This document shows, one piece after another, positions 24,234 to 33,527 of a stretch of 36,739 bases of DNA. The notes under the pieces are model-generated. The model did not search any database. It worked only from the letters and a program-made list of their open reading frames with translations, and was not told where the DNA came from. A program made the translations under genes and the position numbers. The stretch's first letter is position 1. Each line of letters starts with the position of its first letter. The stretch comes from an uncultured Desulfobacteraceae bacterium (GTDB lineage Bacteria; Desulfobacterota; Desulfobacteria; Desulfobacterales; Desulfobacteraceae): positions 1 through 36,739 of the forward strand of contig CAJWHT010000038.1 of NCBI GenBank assembly GCA_913041495.1. Reading direction: 5' to 3'.

Positions 24234-27215
24234 ATGATGACAGAACGTCCTTTTGACACCTCCCCGGAAAACACAGGGGAACAATCCTCCCGGTTTAAAC
24301 TCTTCCACAAACTGATGTCCCGCAAGGTGAGGCACATCCTGCTTATATCCACCTCCTACGAGGCCTGGATCATGGAAGAGGACTGCCGCTTGTCCGAGCA
24401 GATCATCAATGAATACCGGGGCCTGAATCTGAGCCGCCCCCCCCAACTGACCTGGGTATCATCTGCCGAACTGGCCGTGGAAAAGATGGGGACCCGGGGG
24501 TTTGACCTGGTCATCGTTATTTCCAGGGCAGTGGATGAAACCGCCTACGGGGCAGGGGAGCGGATCAAGGCCCGGGTCCCGGATATGCCGGTGATCCTGC
24601 TGACCCACCAGGAAGTCCTGCCCGAAGCCGGTGTCCGGCTGGCCACAAGTTCTTCAGGAATCGACCGGATTTTCTACTGGTCCGGGGATGCCGGCATCCT
24701 TCTGGCTATCATCAAGCATGTGGAGGACCGGATGAATGTGGGGCCGGATACGGCCTGCGCCGGCATCCGGGTGATCATCGTTGTGGAGGACTCCCCGTTT
24801 TACCGGTCGGTTATCCTGCCGGCCCTTTACCGGGAGCTGGTCACGGAAACCCAGGCGCTGATCGAAGACAGCCTGAACGAAGAGCACCGCATCCTGTCCA
24901 TGCGCGCCCGGCCCAAAATCCTGCTGGCGGGTTCCTATGAGCAGGCCATGGAGGTTTATGAAACCTACAAACCCTATGTCCTCGGGGTGATTTCCGACGT
25001 CCGGTTTCCGAACCGAGGTGCCCTGGACGGGGAAGCCGGCCTGAAACTGCTCCGGTACATTAAATCCGACCGGTTTGACATCCCTTTGCTGCTGGCCAGT
25101 TCCGAACCTGAAAATGCCGAACCTGCGGCCCGGATTCCCGCCGTGTTTATCGATAAAAGTACCTCCCGTCTCCAGGAAAGGATCGCCGGTTTTCTAATGG
25201 ACTATCTCGGGTTCGGCCCGTTTGTTTTTCGGCAGCCGGACGGCAGGGTCATCCAAAAGGCCTCCGATCTTTTTGAACTGGAGCAGGGGCTTCGAACCAT
25301 TTCCGAAGCCGCCTTCGTTCGCCATTGCTGTCAGAATGATTTTTCCCGCTGGCTTTTTTCCCTGGCCGAGGTTGAGCTTGCCAACCAGCTTCGTCCATTG
25401 CGGGACACCGATTTCGACAGTGTGGAAATCCACCGCCGCCATCTTATTGAACTCATCCGGGATAAGCGGCGGGAACGTCTCAAAGGGGTGATCGTTGATT
25501 TTGACAAGCACAGGTTCGATCCGGAAACCGGCTTTCTTAAGACGGGGAAGGGATCTCTTGGGGGAAAGGCCAGGGGCCAGGCATTTATCTCCTGGATTAT
25601 CAGCCGCTCCGAAACCTGTTTCCAATCTTTTGAAGGGATTTGCGTCATGGTGCCCCAGACCCTGGTGATCACCACCGAAGGATTTGATGATTTCATCCGG
25701 CTCAATCATCTTGGGGAACTGATGCACAGGGATTTCACGGACGAGGAAATTGCAGAACGGTTCGTGGATGCCACCTTCCCTGAAAATCTCAAATGCCGGC
25801 TGACCACCTTCCTTGGGAGCGTGGATTATCCCCTGGCCGTCCGTTCCTCAGGCCTGCTTGAGGATGCCAGGTTCAAACCCTATGCGGGCCTTTACAAGAC
25901 TTTTTTTGTCCCCAATGACGATGCGGATATGGAATGCCGCATCCTCCAGCTCATGGAGGCCGTCAAGATGGTCTGGGCCTCCACCTTCTACCGGGCACCC
26001 CGGGCGTTTACCCGACGGGTGGGAAACCGCATGGAGAGTGAAAAGATGGCGGTCATCATTCAGCAGGTGGTGGGCAGCCGCTACGGCGATCACTTTTATC
26101 CGGCGGTATCGGGCGTGGCACAGTCAAAAAACTATTATCCCTTTTCCAGGATGACACCGGAGGACGGCATCGTGAACATCGCTATGGGGCTGGGCAAAGC
26201 CGTGATGGAGGGGGAAAACAATCTCAGGTTCTGCCCCAGGTATCCGGAAATCCTGCCCCAGCGCTCCACCGTCCGGGACATCCTTGAAAATGCCCAGCAA
26301 TACTTTTACGCCTTGAAAATGGGGGAACCCACCTGCAGCCTCGGGGTGAACGATGCCGTTACCCTGGTGCGCAGGGATCTTCACGAAGCCAAAGACGAAT
26401 ATCCCGTGCGTGCGCTTTGTTCCACTTATTTCCCTGCGGACGACCGCATCCGCGATACCTGGTCCGCCCAGGGCTTTCCCGTGCTGACCTTTGCTTCCCT
26501 GCTCAAGTACAAGAGTCTGCCTGTGGCGGAAATTATCCGGGATCTTCTGGCACTTGGCAGCCGTGAGCTTGGATGCCCCGTGGAGATTGAGTTTGCCCTG
26601 GACCTGTCTCCGGATGCGTCGGAGGCGGCCCGGTTTGCGGTTCTTCAGATTCGTCCCATGAGCGCCAGGGAGGAGATGCTGGATGTCTCCATCACGGATG
26701 AGGACCTGAGCCTTGCCCTGTGCATTTCCCACATGGCACTGGGCAACACGGTAAACACAGAGATGTCCGATATTATTTATGTGAAACCCGATACCTTTGA
26801 CCCGTCCAAAACCGTGGAAATCGTCCCTGAAATCGCCAAGATCAACCGGGCGTTGTCAAAAACGGACCGCAAATATATCCTCATCGGCCCGGGCCGCTGG
26901 GGCACCGCTGACCGATGGCTGGGCATCCCGGTGACATGGGGAGACATCAGCGGTGTCGGCGCCATCGTGGAGACTGTTCATCCGGACATCCAGGCCGATC
27001 CGTCCCAAGGGTCCCATTTCTTCCACAACATCACTGCCCTGGGAATCAATTACTTCAACGTCGGGCACCATAATGGAGATCTTATGGATACACTCCGTCT
27101 GGCCGGTTTTAAAACGGTGCAGGAGACGCCCCATGTGGTCCATGTCAAAGCGCCCAAAGAACTGACCCTGAAAGTGGACGGCCGCAGCGGCAAGGGAATT
27201 ATCAGGGAATCTTAG
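24234..27215 (+). CDS. Receiver-domain/PEP-pyruvate-binding (PpsA N-domain-like) fusion protein
   Basis: A 993-aa soluble protein. Residues about 33-165 form a degenerate receiver-like domain. Residues about 177-325 form a second receiver with E185/D186 (VVEDSPF), possible phospho-acceptor D255 (ISDVRFP) and K308 (FIDKS). From about 440 a PEP-synthase/PPDK ATP-binding domain follows: GSLGGKARGQAF, PLAVRSSGLLEDA, PYAGLYKTFFV, a late EIEFALD and VLQIRPM. The phosphohistidine swivel domain and the PEP-binding barrel of true PpsA are absent. Instead there is a C-terminal ILIGPGRWGTADRWLG...GSHFFHNI module. It cannot be a complete PEP synthase; a phosphorylation-controlled ATP-dependent kinase or dikinase-like role is inferred. 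ATG 24234 has GAGG upstream. Confidence 0.85.
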   Translation: MMTERPFDTSPENTGEQSSRFKLFHKLMSRKVRHILLISTSYEAWIMEEDCRLSEQIINEYRGLNLSRPPQLTWVSSAELAVEKMGTRGFDLVIVISRAVDETAYGAGERIKARVPDMPVILLTHQEVLPEAGVRLATSSSGIDRIFYWSGDAGILLAIIKHVEDRMNVGPDTACAGIRVIIVVEDSPFYRSVILPALYRELVTETQALIEDSLNEEHRILSMRARPKILLAGSYEQAMEVYETYKPYVLGVISDVRFPNRGALDGEAGLKLLRYIKSDRFDIPLLLASSEPENAEPAARIPAVFIDKSTSRLQERIAGFLMDYLGFGPFVFRQPDGRVIQKASDLFELEQGLRTISEAAFVRHCCQNDFSRWLFSLAEVELANQLRPLRDTDFDSVEIHRRHLIELIRDKRRERLKGVIVDFDKHRFDPETGFLKTGKGSLGGKARGQAFISWIISRSETCFQSFEGICVMVPQTLVITTEGFDDFIRLNHLGELMHRDFTDEEIAERFVDATFPENLKCRLTTFLGSVDYPLAVRSSGLLEDARFKPYAGLYKTFFVPNDDADMECRILQLMEAVKMVWASTFYRAPRAFTRRVGNRMESEKMAVIIQQVVGSRYGDHFYPAVSGVAQSKNYYPFSRMTPEDGIVNIAMGLGKAVMEGENNLRFCPRYPEILPQRSTVRDILENAQQYFYALKMGEPTCSLGVNDAVTLVRRDLHEAKDEYPVRALCSTYFPADDRIRDTWSAQGFPVLTFASLLKYKSLPVAEIIRDLLALGSRELGCPVEIEFALDLSPDASEAARFAVLQIRPMSAREEMLDVSITDEDLSLALCISHMALGNTVNTEMSDIIYVKPDTFDPSKTVEIVPEIAKINRALSKTDRKYILIGPGRWGTADRWLGIPVTWGDISGVGAIVETVHPDIQADPSQGSHFFHNITALGINYFNVGHHNGDLMDTLRLAGFKTVQETPHVVHVKAPKELTLKVDGRSGKGIIRES

Positions 27216-27280
27216 AAGAATCGGGGAGCACGGCCGTTTTTCATTTCTTTTTTGCCGGTTTCGGATTATAACCGGAATCC

Positions 27281-28180
27281 ATGAAAAAAGAATACGCACT
27301 GGGCCTGCTGACGGTATTGTTCTGGTCCACATCCGCCACGGCATTCAAGATCACCCTTCAGTACCTGGACGTGCTGCAGCTTCTGTTCTATTCCATCATC
27401 ACGGCAGTTGCCGTCCTCGGGTGCTTCCTGGCGGCAAAGGGACGGCTTGGCCGGGCCTTCGGGCTGCCGGCGAAAACCTATGTATTTTATATGACCCTGG
27501 GGGTACTCAATCCCTTTATTTACTACTGGATGGCGGTGACGGGCTACGACCTTTTGCCGGCCCAGATCGCCCAGCCCATCAACTATACCTGGGTGATCAC
27601 CCTTTCCCTGCTGTCCGTTCCCCTGCTGAAACAATCCCTGACAGGGATGCAGGTCCTGGCCACCCTGGTCTGCTATTCGGGTGTGGTGGCCCTTTCCTGG
27701 CAGGGTGGGGCGGCCGGAGGCGAAAGCATCAGTATGACGGGAGTATTTCTGGCTGCCTCCTGCACCGTGATCTGGGCCCTGTACTGGATATATAACGTCC
27801 GGGCCAAGGAAGACCCCATAACCGCTATCTTTCTCAACTTCCTGTTCAGTATCCCATTTGCCGGTTTGGCCTGCATGGCGTTTTCCAGCCTGACGGTGAC
27901 GGATATCAGAGGGCTTTACGGTGCGGTATGGATTGGCTGCTTTGAGTTCGGTTTTGCCTTCATCACCTGGATTATGGCATTGAAACTGGCTGACAATACC
28001 AATCGTGTGACCAATCTTATTTTTTTAACCCCCTTTGTTTCCCTGGTTTTCATCGCCACAGTCCTGGGGGAGGCCATCCTGCCCAGGACCTGGGTGGGCC
28101 TCGTGCTGATCTTTACCGGTATTTTTATCCAGAAATACGGGGAGGTCAGGGCCGGTCTGACTAGTCAGACCCGACCCTGA
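27281..28180 (+). CDS. EamA-family DMT transporter
   Basis: A 299-aa inner-membrane protein with ten predicted TM helices in two EamA repeats (about 8-135 and 150-290). The N-terminal FWSTSATAFKI helix and the late TNLIFLTPFVSLVF helix are typical of drug/metabolite transporters that export amino acids or other metabolites. Substrate cannot be read. ATG 27281 has a poor ribosome site and lies just after a small CCGGTT/AACCGG stem. It converges on hcp with a 9-nt gap. Confidence 0.85.
   Translation: MKKEYALGLLTVLFWSTSATAFKITLQYLDVLQLLFYSIITAVAVLGCFLAAKGRLGRAFGLPAKTYVFYMTLGVLNPFIYYWMAVTGYDLLPAQIAQPINYTWVITLSLLSVPLLKQSLTGMQVLATLVCYSGVVALSWQGGAAGGESISMTGVFLAASCTVIWALYWIYNVRAKEDPITAIFLNFLFSIPFAGLACMAFSSLTVTDIRGLYGAVWIGCFEFGFAFITWIMALKLADNTNRVTNLIFLTPFVSLVFIATVLGEAILPRTWVGLVLIFTGIFIQKYGEVRAGLTSQTRP
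28147..28179. terminator. Palindromic hairpin shared by convergent eamA and hcp ends
   Basis: A perfect 18-nt palindrome GGTCTGACTAGTCAGACC (28154-28171) is flanked by CAGGG (28147-28151) and CCCTG (28175-28179), giving about 14 bp of stem with one internal bulge. It overlaps the last codons of the transporter and ends 10 nt before the hcp stop. There is no T tract on either strand. It may be a factor-dependent bidirectional terminator or a protein site. Confidence 0.5.
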
Positions 28181-28189
28181 GAGGTGGCT

Positions 28190-29905
28190 TTATTTGCCCT
28201 GCATCATGGCTTCGATATCGGCTTCCACCTCACCGATGGGTTTGATATCAAAGTTTTCCACCAGTACGTTTAGGACGGTGGGAGACACAAAGGCGGGCAG
28301 GGAGGGGCCCAGCCGGATGCCTTTGACGCCGAGGAAGAGCAGGGCCAGAAGTACGGCCACGGCCTTTTGTTCGTACCATCCGATATCAAAGGAGATGGGC
28401 AGTTCGTTGATGTCTTCCAGTTCGAACACTTCTTTGAGCTTCAGGGCAATGACGGCAAGCGAGTAACTATCGTTGCACTGGCCGGCATCCAGCACCCTTG
28501 GGATACCGCCGATGTCGCCAAGATTCAGTTTGTTGTAGCGGTACTTGGCGCAGCCTGCAGTGAGGATGACGGTATCCTGGGGCAGTTTTTCCGCCACTTG
28601 CGTGAAGTAGCCGCGGCCTTTCTGCCGGCCGTCGCAGCCCGCCATGACGACGAAGCGTTTTATGGCACCGCTCTTTACTGCGTCCACCACTTTATCGGCC
28701 AGGGCAAGCACCTGGTTGTGGGCGAACCCGCCGACGATGGCGCCGGTTTCAAGCTCGGTGGGAGGTGCGCAGGATTTGGCTGCCTCGATTACCCGGGAGA
28801 AATCCTTGGCCTGACCGTTTTTCCGTTCGGGGATATGGCCCACGCCGGGGTAGGCAACCACACCGGTGGTGAACATCCGGTCCTGGTAGGTGTTTGTCTT
28901 TTTCACCGGGATGATGCAGTTGGTGGTCATCAGGATAGGGCCGTTAAAGGATTCGAATTCCTCGTTCTGATGCCACCAGGAGCTGCCGTAGTTCCCTTTG
29001 AGATGGCTGTACTTTTTAAAGGCCGGATAATAGTTGGCGGGCAGCATTTCACCGTGGGTGTATAAGTCCACGCCGGTGCCTTCGGTCTGCTTGAGCAGCT
29101 CTTCCATATCCTTGAGGTCATGGCCGCTGATGAGGATACCGGGGTTGCTGCCTACGCCGATATTGACTTCGGTGATTTCAGGATTTCCATAGGCTGTGGT
29201 GTTGGCTTCATCCAGGGCCGCCATGGTGGTGACGGCGATTTCACCGGTTTTCAGCACCAGGGCCACCATTTCATCCACGGACAGGTCCTCGGTGGTGGAG
29301 GCTAAGCCTTCAATGAGGTGGTCGTAGATCTCAGTTTTTTCCACACCCAGCACGGCGGCATGGTCTGCATAGGCGGCAACCCCTTTCAGGCCGAGGATCA
29401 AAAGCTCCCGCAAAGAGCGGACATCTTGGTTTTCAGTGGCCAGAATCCCAACGGTTTTGGCTTTTTCCTGGAAATCGGATGTCTCGGTGCCGAACCAGAG
29501 GGCAGCCTCGGTCAGCCCAGTATCTGCACCGGCTGCCGATGCCTCTGAGAACAAGCCCTTGATCTTGTCCCAGAGGGAGGTCTTTTCCGGCCCCGGGGCC
29601 ATAGCGTCAAATGTTGCCTTGAGTTCCTTTTTAAGGGTGACGGACTGCTGGATCCAGTGGACCAGGTTGTCATCGTCAAAGTTGGCGTTGGTGATGGTGG
29701 TGAACAGGGCTTTGGCCACAAAACGCCCGGTATCCATACCCGTATCCGCCCCTTTTTCCTTCAGCCATTTGTGAAGGACGGCAATTCCTTTCAGGTTGTA
29801 GATCAAAAGGTCCTGGAGATTGGAGGTGGTGGCCTCTTTTCCGCACATCCCCTTTACCGTACATCCGGTTCCCTTAGCCGCTTCCTGGCACTGAAAACAA
29901 AACAT
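28190..29905 (-). CDS. hcp: Hybrid cluster protein (hydroxylamine/NO reductase)
   Basis: A 571-aa cytoplasmic Fe-S protein that removes nitric oxide or hydroxylamine during nitrosative stress. The N-terminal cluster motif is C3xxC6...C15...C21 (CX2CX8CX5C), as in anaerobe Hcp. Hybrid-cluster ligand regions [43 protein letters not shown] and [10 protein letters not shown] are all present. ATG 29905 with AAGGAG is preferred over an upstream in-frame start, which would remove the ribosome site. An HcpR-like palindrome lies 82 nt upstream. It is downstream of acr3 on the same strand but has its own control region. Confidence 0.96.
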   Translation of the reverse strand: MFCFQCQEAAKGTGCTVKGMCGKEATTSNLQDLLIYNLKGIAVLHKWLKEKGADTGMDTGRFVAKALFTTITNANFDDDNLVHWIQQSVTLKKELKATFDAMAPGPEKTSLWDKIKGLFSEASAAGADTGLTEAALWFGTETSDFQEKAKTVGILATENQDVRSLRELLILGLKGVAAYADHAAVLGVEKTEIYDHLIEGLASTTEDLSVDEMVALVLKTGEIAVTTMAALDEANTTAYGNPEITEVNIGVGSNPGILISGHDLKDMEELLKQTEGTGVDLYTHGEMLPANYYPAFKKYSHLKGNYGSSWWHQNEEFESFNGPILMTTNCIIPVKKTNTYQDRMFTTGVVAYPGVGHIPERKNGQAKDFSRVIEAAKSCAPPTELETGAIVGGFAHNQVLALADKVVDAVKSGAIKRFVVMAGCDGRQKGRGYFTQVAEKLPQDTVILTAGCAKYRYNKLNLGDIGGIPRVLDAGQCNDSYSLAVIALKLKEVFELEDINELPISFDIGWYEQKAVAVLLALLFLGVKGIRLGPSLPAFVSPTVLNVLVENFDIKPIGEVEADIEAMMQGK

Positions 29906-29986
29906 GTGAACTCCTTTATTCGTTAAGATTTGTCCGTTCAGTTTTAAATCACGCCCCAACCATACACGGGGCCGAACCGGAATTCT

Positions 29987-30000
29987 TTGACCTGGGTCAA
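29987..30000 (-). promoter_or_regulatory. HcpR-like operator upstream of hcp
   Basis: TTGACCTGGGTCAA is a perfect dyad (TTGAC-N4-GTCAA), the consensus described for HcpR, the Crp/Fnr-family regulator of hcp in sulfate reducers. Its centre is 88 nt from the hcp start. The regulator gene itself is not in the window. Confidence 0.8.
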
Positions 30001-30019
30001 GATTTGGAATTGTTTGTTT

Positions 30020-31198
30020 TTATTTTTCGAACCAATGTGTCGTTTTCTTGCAGAATCCTACCAGCATCAGCATCACCGGCACCTCGATGAGAACGCCCAC
30101 CACGGTGGCAAGAGCGGCACCGGAGGAGAGGCCGAAGAGCATGACCGCCGTGGCAATGGCCACCTCAAAATGGTTGGAGGCGCCGATCATGGCTGCAGGG
30201 GCTGCATCCGCATAGTTGAGTTTTAAAATTCTTGCCGCAGCATACCCCAGGGCAAAGATCAGGACGGTCTGGATAAAAAGGGGAATGGCGATCCACAGGA
30301 TGGTCAGGGGATTGGCCAGGATCACCTCTCCTTTGAAGCTGAACAGCAGGACCAGGGTCAGCAGCAGGGCGGATATGGTCACCGGTGTCAGCACCCCAAG
30401 GAATTTCTCCTTGAACCAGGTCTCTCCTTTGGCGGAGATGATCCATTTGCGCGAGAAAAACCCTGCCACCAGGGGAAGGGCCACGTATATCCCTACGGAG
30501 AGCACCAGGGCCTGCCAGGGGATGGGCAGTTTGCCCACACCCAAAAGAAATCCGCCCAGAATGCCGTAAAGCACCAGCATGGTCAGGGAGTTCAGGGCCA
30601 CCATGACCAGGGTGAGGCCGTCATTGCCCCGGGACAGGTAGCTCCACACCAGGACCATGGCCGTGCAAGGGGCGATGCCCAAAAGGATGCAGCCTGCGAA
30701 ATAGCTTCGCCACAGCGGGATCTGCAGCATTTTGATACCGTCCTGGAGGACCACCATACCGGCGCCGTGGCTGGCACCCACGGGCAAATCAAGGCCGAAG
30801 GGCATTTTCACCAGATCCATGGCTTCGGTACCGATAAATGATTTCAGGAGGAACCCTAAAAAAAACAAGGAGATGGCATACATGGTAAACGGTTTGACAG
30901 CCCAGTTGATAAAGAGGGTCAGGAAAACCGGCTTCCCGCTTTTCCCTGCACGGATGACGGAGGCGAAATCAATTTTCACCATGATGGGATACATCATAAA
31001 AAAGAGGCAGACCGCTATGGGGATGGACACCACCGGCGCGCCGTTCACATTGATGGACATCCCGTCCAGGGTGTGGGCCAGGTCCGGGGCGATTTTCCCA
31101 AGAAAGATGCCGCCGATGATACACAGCCCCACCCATACCGTCAGATACCGCTCGAAAATACTGGTCATTTTCCGTTCATTGCCTGTTTCCGCACTCAT
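30020..31198 (-). CDS. acr3: Arsenite efflux transporter, Acr3 type
   Basis: A 392-aa inner-membrane protein with ten TM helices of the ACR3/BASS family that expels As(III). Typical segments are [13 protein letters not shown] in TM1, [12 protein letters not shown], the conserved Cys in [18 protein letters not shown] and the C-terminal [17 protein letters not shown] 31198 with AAAGG is used; M11 (31168) is an alternative. Third gene of arsR-arsC-acr3 with 24-nt spacing to arsC. Confidence 0.96.
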   Translation of the reverse strand: MSAETGNERKMTSIFERYLTVWVGLCIIGGIFLGKIAPDLAHTLDGMSINVNGAPVVSIPIAVCLFFMMYPIMVKIDFASVIRAGKSGKPVFLTLFINWAVKPFTMYAISLFFLGFLLKSFIGTEAMDLVKMPFGLDLPVGASHGAGMVVLQDGIKMLQIPLWRSYFAGCILLGIAPCTAMVLVWSYLSRGNDGLTLVMVALNSLTMLVLYGILGGFLLGVGKLPIPWQALVLSVGIYVALPLVAGFFSRKWIISAKGETWFKEKFLGVLTPVTISALLLTLVLLFSFKGEVILANPLTILWIAIPLFIQTVLIFALGYAAARILKLNYADAAPAAMIGASNHFEVAIATAVMLFGLSSGAALATVVGVLIEVPVMLMLVGFCKKTTHWFEK

Positions 31199-31222
31199 TT
31201 TCTTTGCCTTTCCTGTATTGGG

Positions 31223-31678
31223 TTACGCGATACGCTTTGTTATATTTTCGGGCATTTTTTCAACAAAGGCCCTGATTTCGTCCCTGACCCTGCGGTAGCA
31301 GTCCAGTTGCCGTTCTTCGTCTTCACCACGGTCTGCAAGTTCGGCCGCCAGTTTGGGCGGATCATCAAACCCCACATGGATCACCTTGCACCGCGGTGGA
31401 AAATAGGGACAGGTTTCGTTGGCATGGCCGCAAACCGTGATCACTGCGTCCAGTCCCGTTTCCATGAATTCATCCAGGAGCTTGGAGCTGTGCCCGGAGA
31501 TATCCACCCCGGCTTCGGCCATTACCTTTACGGCGTTGGGATTGAGTCCGTGGGTTTCAATACCTGCCGAACAGGCATCGATGATGTCCCCTTTGAGTTT
31601 CCTGGTCCAGCCTTCCGCCATCTGGCTCCGGCAGGAGTTTCCCGTGCACAGGAATAGTACCTTAAGCTTTTCAGTCAT
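31223..31678 (-). CDS. arsC: Arsenate reductase, thioredoxin-coupled (LMW-PTPase fold)
   Basis: A 151-aa cytoplasmic enzyme reducing As(V) to As(III). The phosphatase-like P-loop is CTGNSCRS (C11, R17). The two relay cysteines are C83 and C90, matching C10/C82/C89 of the Staphylococcus pI258-type enzyme, so it should be regenerated by thioredoxin rather than glutaredoxin. The DPP loop (GFDDPPKL) carries the general acid. It lies between arsR (26-nt gap) and acr3. Confidence 0.95.
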   Translation of the reverse strand: MTEKLKVLFLCTGNSCRSQMAEGWTRKLKGDIIDACSAGIETHGLNPNAVKVMAEAGVDISGHSSKLLDEFMETGLDAVITVCGHANETCPYFPPRCKVIHVGFDDPPKLAAELADRGEDEERQLDCYRRVRDEIRAFVEKMPENITKRIA

Positions 31679-31704
31679 CGTATGCTCTTCTTTTTGATTT
31701 CAGG

Positions 31705-32085
31705 TTAAGACGTTGAACACCGGCCGCTTTCCCGCTGGTTCTGACTCAGTTCCTCGCAGGGAATTTCAAGGACTTGTTTCAGGGTGCACATATCTTTTTT
31801 GGCCTGTTTTGTCCCGCTGATCCGGGCGTTAACCCATTCAAAAAGAGGACTTAGGTCCGGGTTGTCTCTATTCAGGCGGAAATATATCCAGCGTCCCTGT
31901 TTCCTTTTGCTCAGCACCCCGGCCGTTACCATCTGGCTCAGATGCTTTGAGGCGGTTGCCCCGGCCACCTGCAGAAACTCGGTAATCTGGCAGGCGCATA
32001 GTTCTTCATGAACCAGCAATGCGCTAAGAATTCTTAACCGGTTCCTGTCAGATATTGATTTCAGGATGACAAGCAGATCATTCAT
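31705..32085 (-). CDS. arsR: ArsR-family arsenic-responsive repressor
   Basis: A 126-aa winged-helix repressor. The metalloid site ELCAC (C30, C32) lies in the early helix, as in classical ArsR. Recognition region is ATASKHLSQMVTAGVLSKR and the wing is KQGRWIYFRLN. The C-terminal tail has three further Cys (MCTLK, IPCEE, RCSTS). It should bind the dyad in its own promoter and release it on As(III). First gene of arsR-arsC-acr3. Confidence 0.95.
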   Translation of the reverse strand: MNDLLVILKSISDRNRLRILSALLVHEELCACQITEFLQVAGATASKHLSQMVTAGVLSKRKQGRWIYFRLNRDNPDLSPLFEWVNARISGTKQAKKDMCTLKQVLEIPCEELSQNQRESGRCSTS

Positions 32086-32115
32086 AACTTTAATATTTAT
32101 ACATTTAGCTAATCG

Positions 32116-32149
32116 TCGAAATGATAGTTCGATGGCCAGGGATTGTCAA
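32116..32149 (-). promoter_or_regulatory. ars promoter with overlapping ArsR-type dyad
   Basis: Read leftward: TTGACA (32144-32149), 17-bp spacer, TATCAT (32121-32126). The inverted repeat TCGAA (32116-32120)/TTCGA (32128-32132) brackets the -10, an ideal place for ArsR repression. The remaining DNA to 32282 shows nothing I can name. Confidence 0.75.
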
Positions 32150-32282
32150 TAAGAAACAGGCCGGAAGAAAAAGCAAAACAGAATACTAATATATAAATAT
32201 CAGATGGTTAGGATGCGATGGGACGGTCTGTCCAAAACGGGCAGGACGACAGCTCAAATGTAAATGCAGTGAGACTGAGGCG

Positions 32283-32483
32283 CTAACTGATTTTCAATTC
32301 GATGTTGTGTTTTTTCAAGGTGGTATCTACGGCACGGCTCAGGGTGCCGACACTGACATTGGAAACAAAGGAATCTCCTTGCGTCTTAATGCGGATACCC
32401 TGCACGTTGTTCTTTGTCAGCTTCAGCAGAACGCCAAGCCCGAATGTTTTTTTTATCTGAAATGTGTCTTTTGTATGTGTCAT
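32283..32483 (-). CDS. Small 66-aa protein, unknown function, with FNR-like site upstream
   Basis: A soluble, basic 66-aa protein (MTHTKDTFQIKK... to ...KKHNIELKIS) without Cys, TM helix or signal. The pattern suggests a small beta-rich body and a C-terminal helix (SRAVDTTLKKHN). ATG 32483 has AGAGGTGA about 10 nt upstream. A near-ideal Crp/Fnr-type palindrome lies 71-84 nt upstream, so it appears to be an individually regulated gene between the ars and thiol-redox operons. I recognise no family. Confidence 0.6.
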   Translation of the reverse strand: MTHTKDTFQIKKTFGLGVLLKLTKNNVQGIRIKTQGDSFVSNVSVGTLSRAVDTTLKKHNIELKIS

Positions 32484-32553
32484 GGCCTGTCACCTCTCAG
32501 CCTTATGGTCGTTTGTTGCTTTCCATCATTGCACAAGGGGTGGCTAAACCGCC

Positions 32554-32567
32554 TTGATATGGATCAA
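32554..32567 (-). promoter_or_regulatory. FNR/DNR-like operator upstream of the 66-aa gene
   Basis: TTGATATGGATCAA matches the FNR consensus TTGAT-N4-ATCAA exactly and extends one base each side (C...G). It differs from the HcpR-type site at hcp in the inner base of each half, so a different Crp/Fnr regulator may read it. A poor -10 (CAATGA, read leftward) lies at 32526-32531, at a distance fitting class II activation. Confidence 0.7.
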
Positions 32568-32618
32568 GAATTGCCTCTTTTTTACTTAAATTCCAGCGGG
32601 GTATAAGAATCCTGTGGA

Positions 32619-33524
32619 TCAGGGGGGCGGGGAGGCCGGACCTATTTTTTTCCGGCACGATACAGACGCACCCCTAAAGGGTATCCCGCCGATCTCCAGA
32701 TCCACTGCCCCGGATTTACAGGTGGTCATGCAGGAGAGGCAGAGGATGCATTCCGGGTGCCGCGGGCTTTGGCTGATATTTACATCCACAGGGCAGGCCT
32801 GGGCGCAGGCGTTGCATCCGTTGCACCGGCTGCCGTTTACCCGGAGCTGCACCAGCCGCACCCTGCTGAACAGAGCGTAGAATGCCCCCAAGGGGCATGC
32901 GGTCCGGCAAAAGGGCCGGCTGGAAAAAACCGCCCAGACCGTGAAGCCGAGAAGGATAACCGCCTTAACGGCAAATAGTACCCCGAGGGTGTCCCTAAGG
33001 GCCGGCTGCATCAACAGCATGGGCAGTCCTGCCTCCAGAGTGCCGGCAGGGCAGATATATTTGCAGAACCAGGGAGAACCGCTGCCGAAGTCATTCACGG
33101 CAAAAAGCGGCAGCAGAACCACGGTGGAAACCAGCAGGCCGTACTTCACGGCCCTGAGATTTTTCCAGATCCTGAACTTGGGGGAGGGGACCTTGTGGAG
33201 AAGCTCCTGGAATAATCCGAAGGGGCAGGCCCAGCCGCAGACCATACGGCCGAAGGTTGCCCCGATGATCCCCAGGGCGCCTGTGACATAGAGCCCCACA
33301 TAGAACTGGCCGGTTTCCAGGGTAAGGCGGATACCCCCCAGCAATTGCTGGATGGCGCCGATGGGGCAGGCGGTGGTGGCGGCAGGGCAGGAGTAGCAGT
33401 TCAGGCCCGGCGCACAGATCACCTTCAAGGGGCCCTGGTAAATGGTCCGGGTAAAGGGAAAGGCCCAATAGCCGTTGCTCAGGAAGAAAAAAAGGGCCTG
33501 GACCCATTTGCGAAGCGTGCCCAT
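32619..33524 (-). CDS. Membrane polyferredoxin, NapH/CcoG-like 4Fe-4S protein
   Basis: A 301-aa membrane protein with about four to five TM helices and several Cys-Pro pairs: NCYSC/ACPIG (43-53), CGWACPFG (96-103), CKYICPAG (154-161) and CRTACPLG (206-213). The C-terminal cytoplasmic region carries a double [4Fe-4S] ferredoxin: C234, C237, C240, C244 and C259, C262, C265, C269. Such proteins pass electrons across the membrane. Here it ends an operon of envelope thiol enzymes, so feeding electrons to TlpA/DsbA-type cysteines is plausible. ATG 33524 lies 3 nt after the preceding small gene's stop. Confidence 0.88.
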   Translation of the reverse strand: MGTLRKWVQALFFFLSNGYWAFPFTRTIYQGPLKVICAPGLNCYSCPAATTACPIGAIQQLLGGIRLTLETGQFYVGLYVTGALGIIGATFGRMVCGWACPFGLFQELLHKVPSPKFRIWKNLRAVKYGLLVSTVVLLPLFAVNDFGSGSPWFCKYICPAGTLEAGLPMLLMQPALRDTLGVLFAVKAVILLGFTVWAVFSSRPFCRTACPLGAFYALFSRVRLVQLRVNGSRCNGCNACAQACPVDVNISQSPRHPECILCLSCMTTCKSGAVDLEIGGIPFRGASVSCRKKIGPASPPP

Positions 33525-33527
33525 GGA

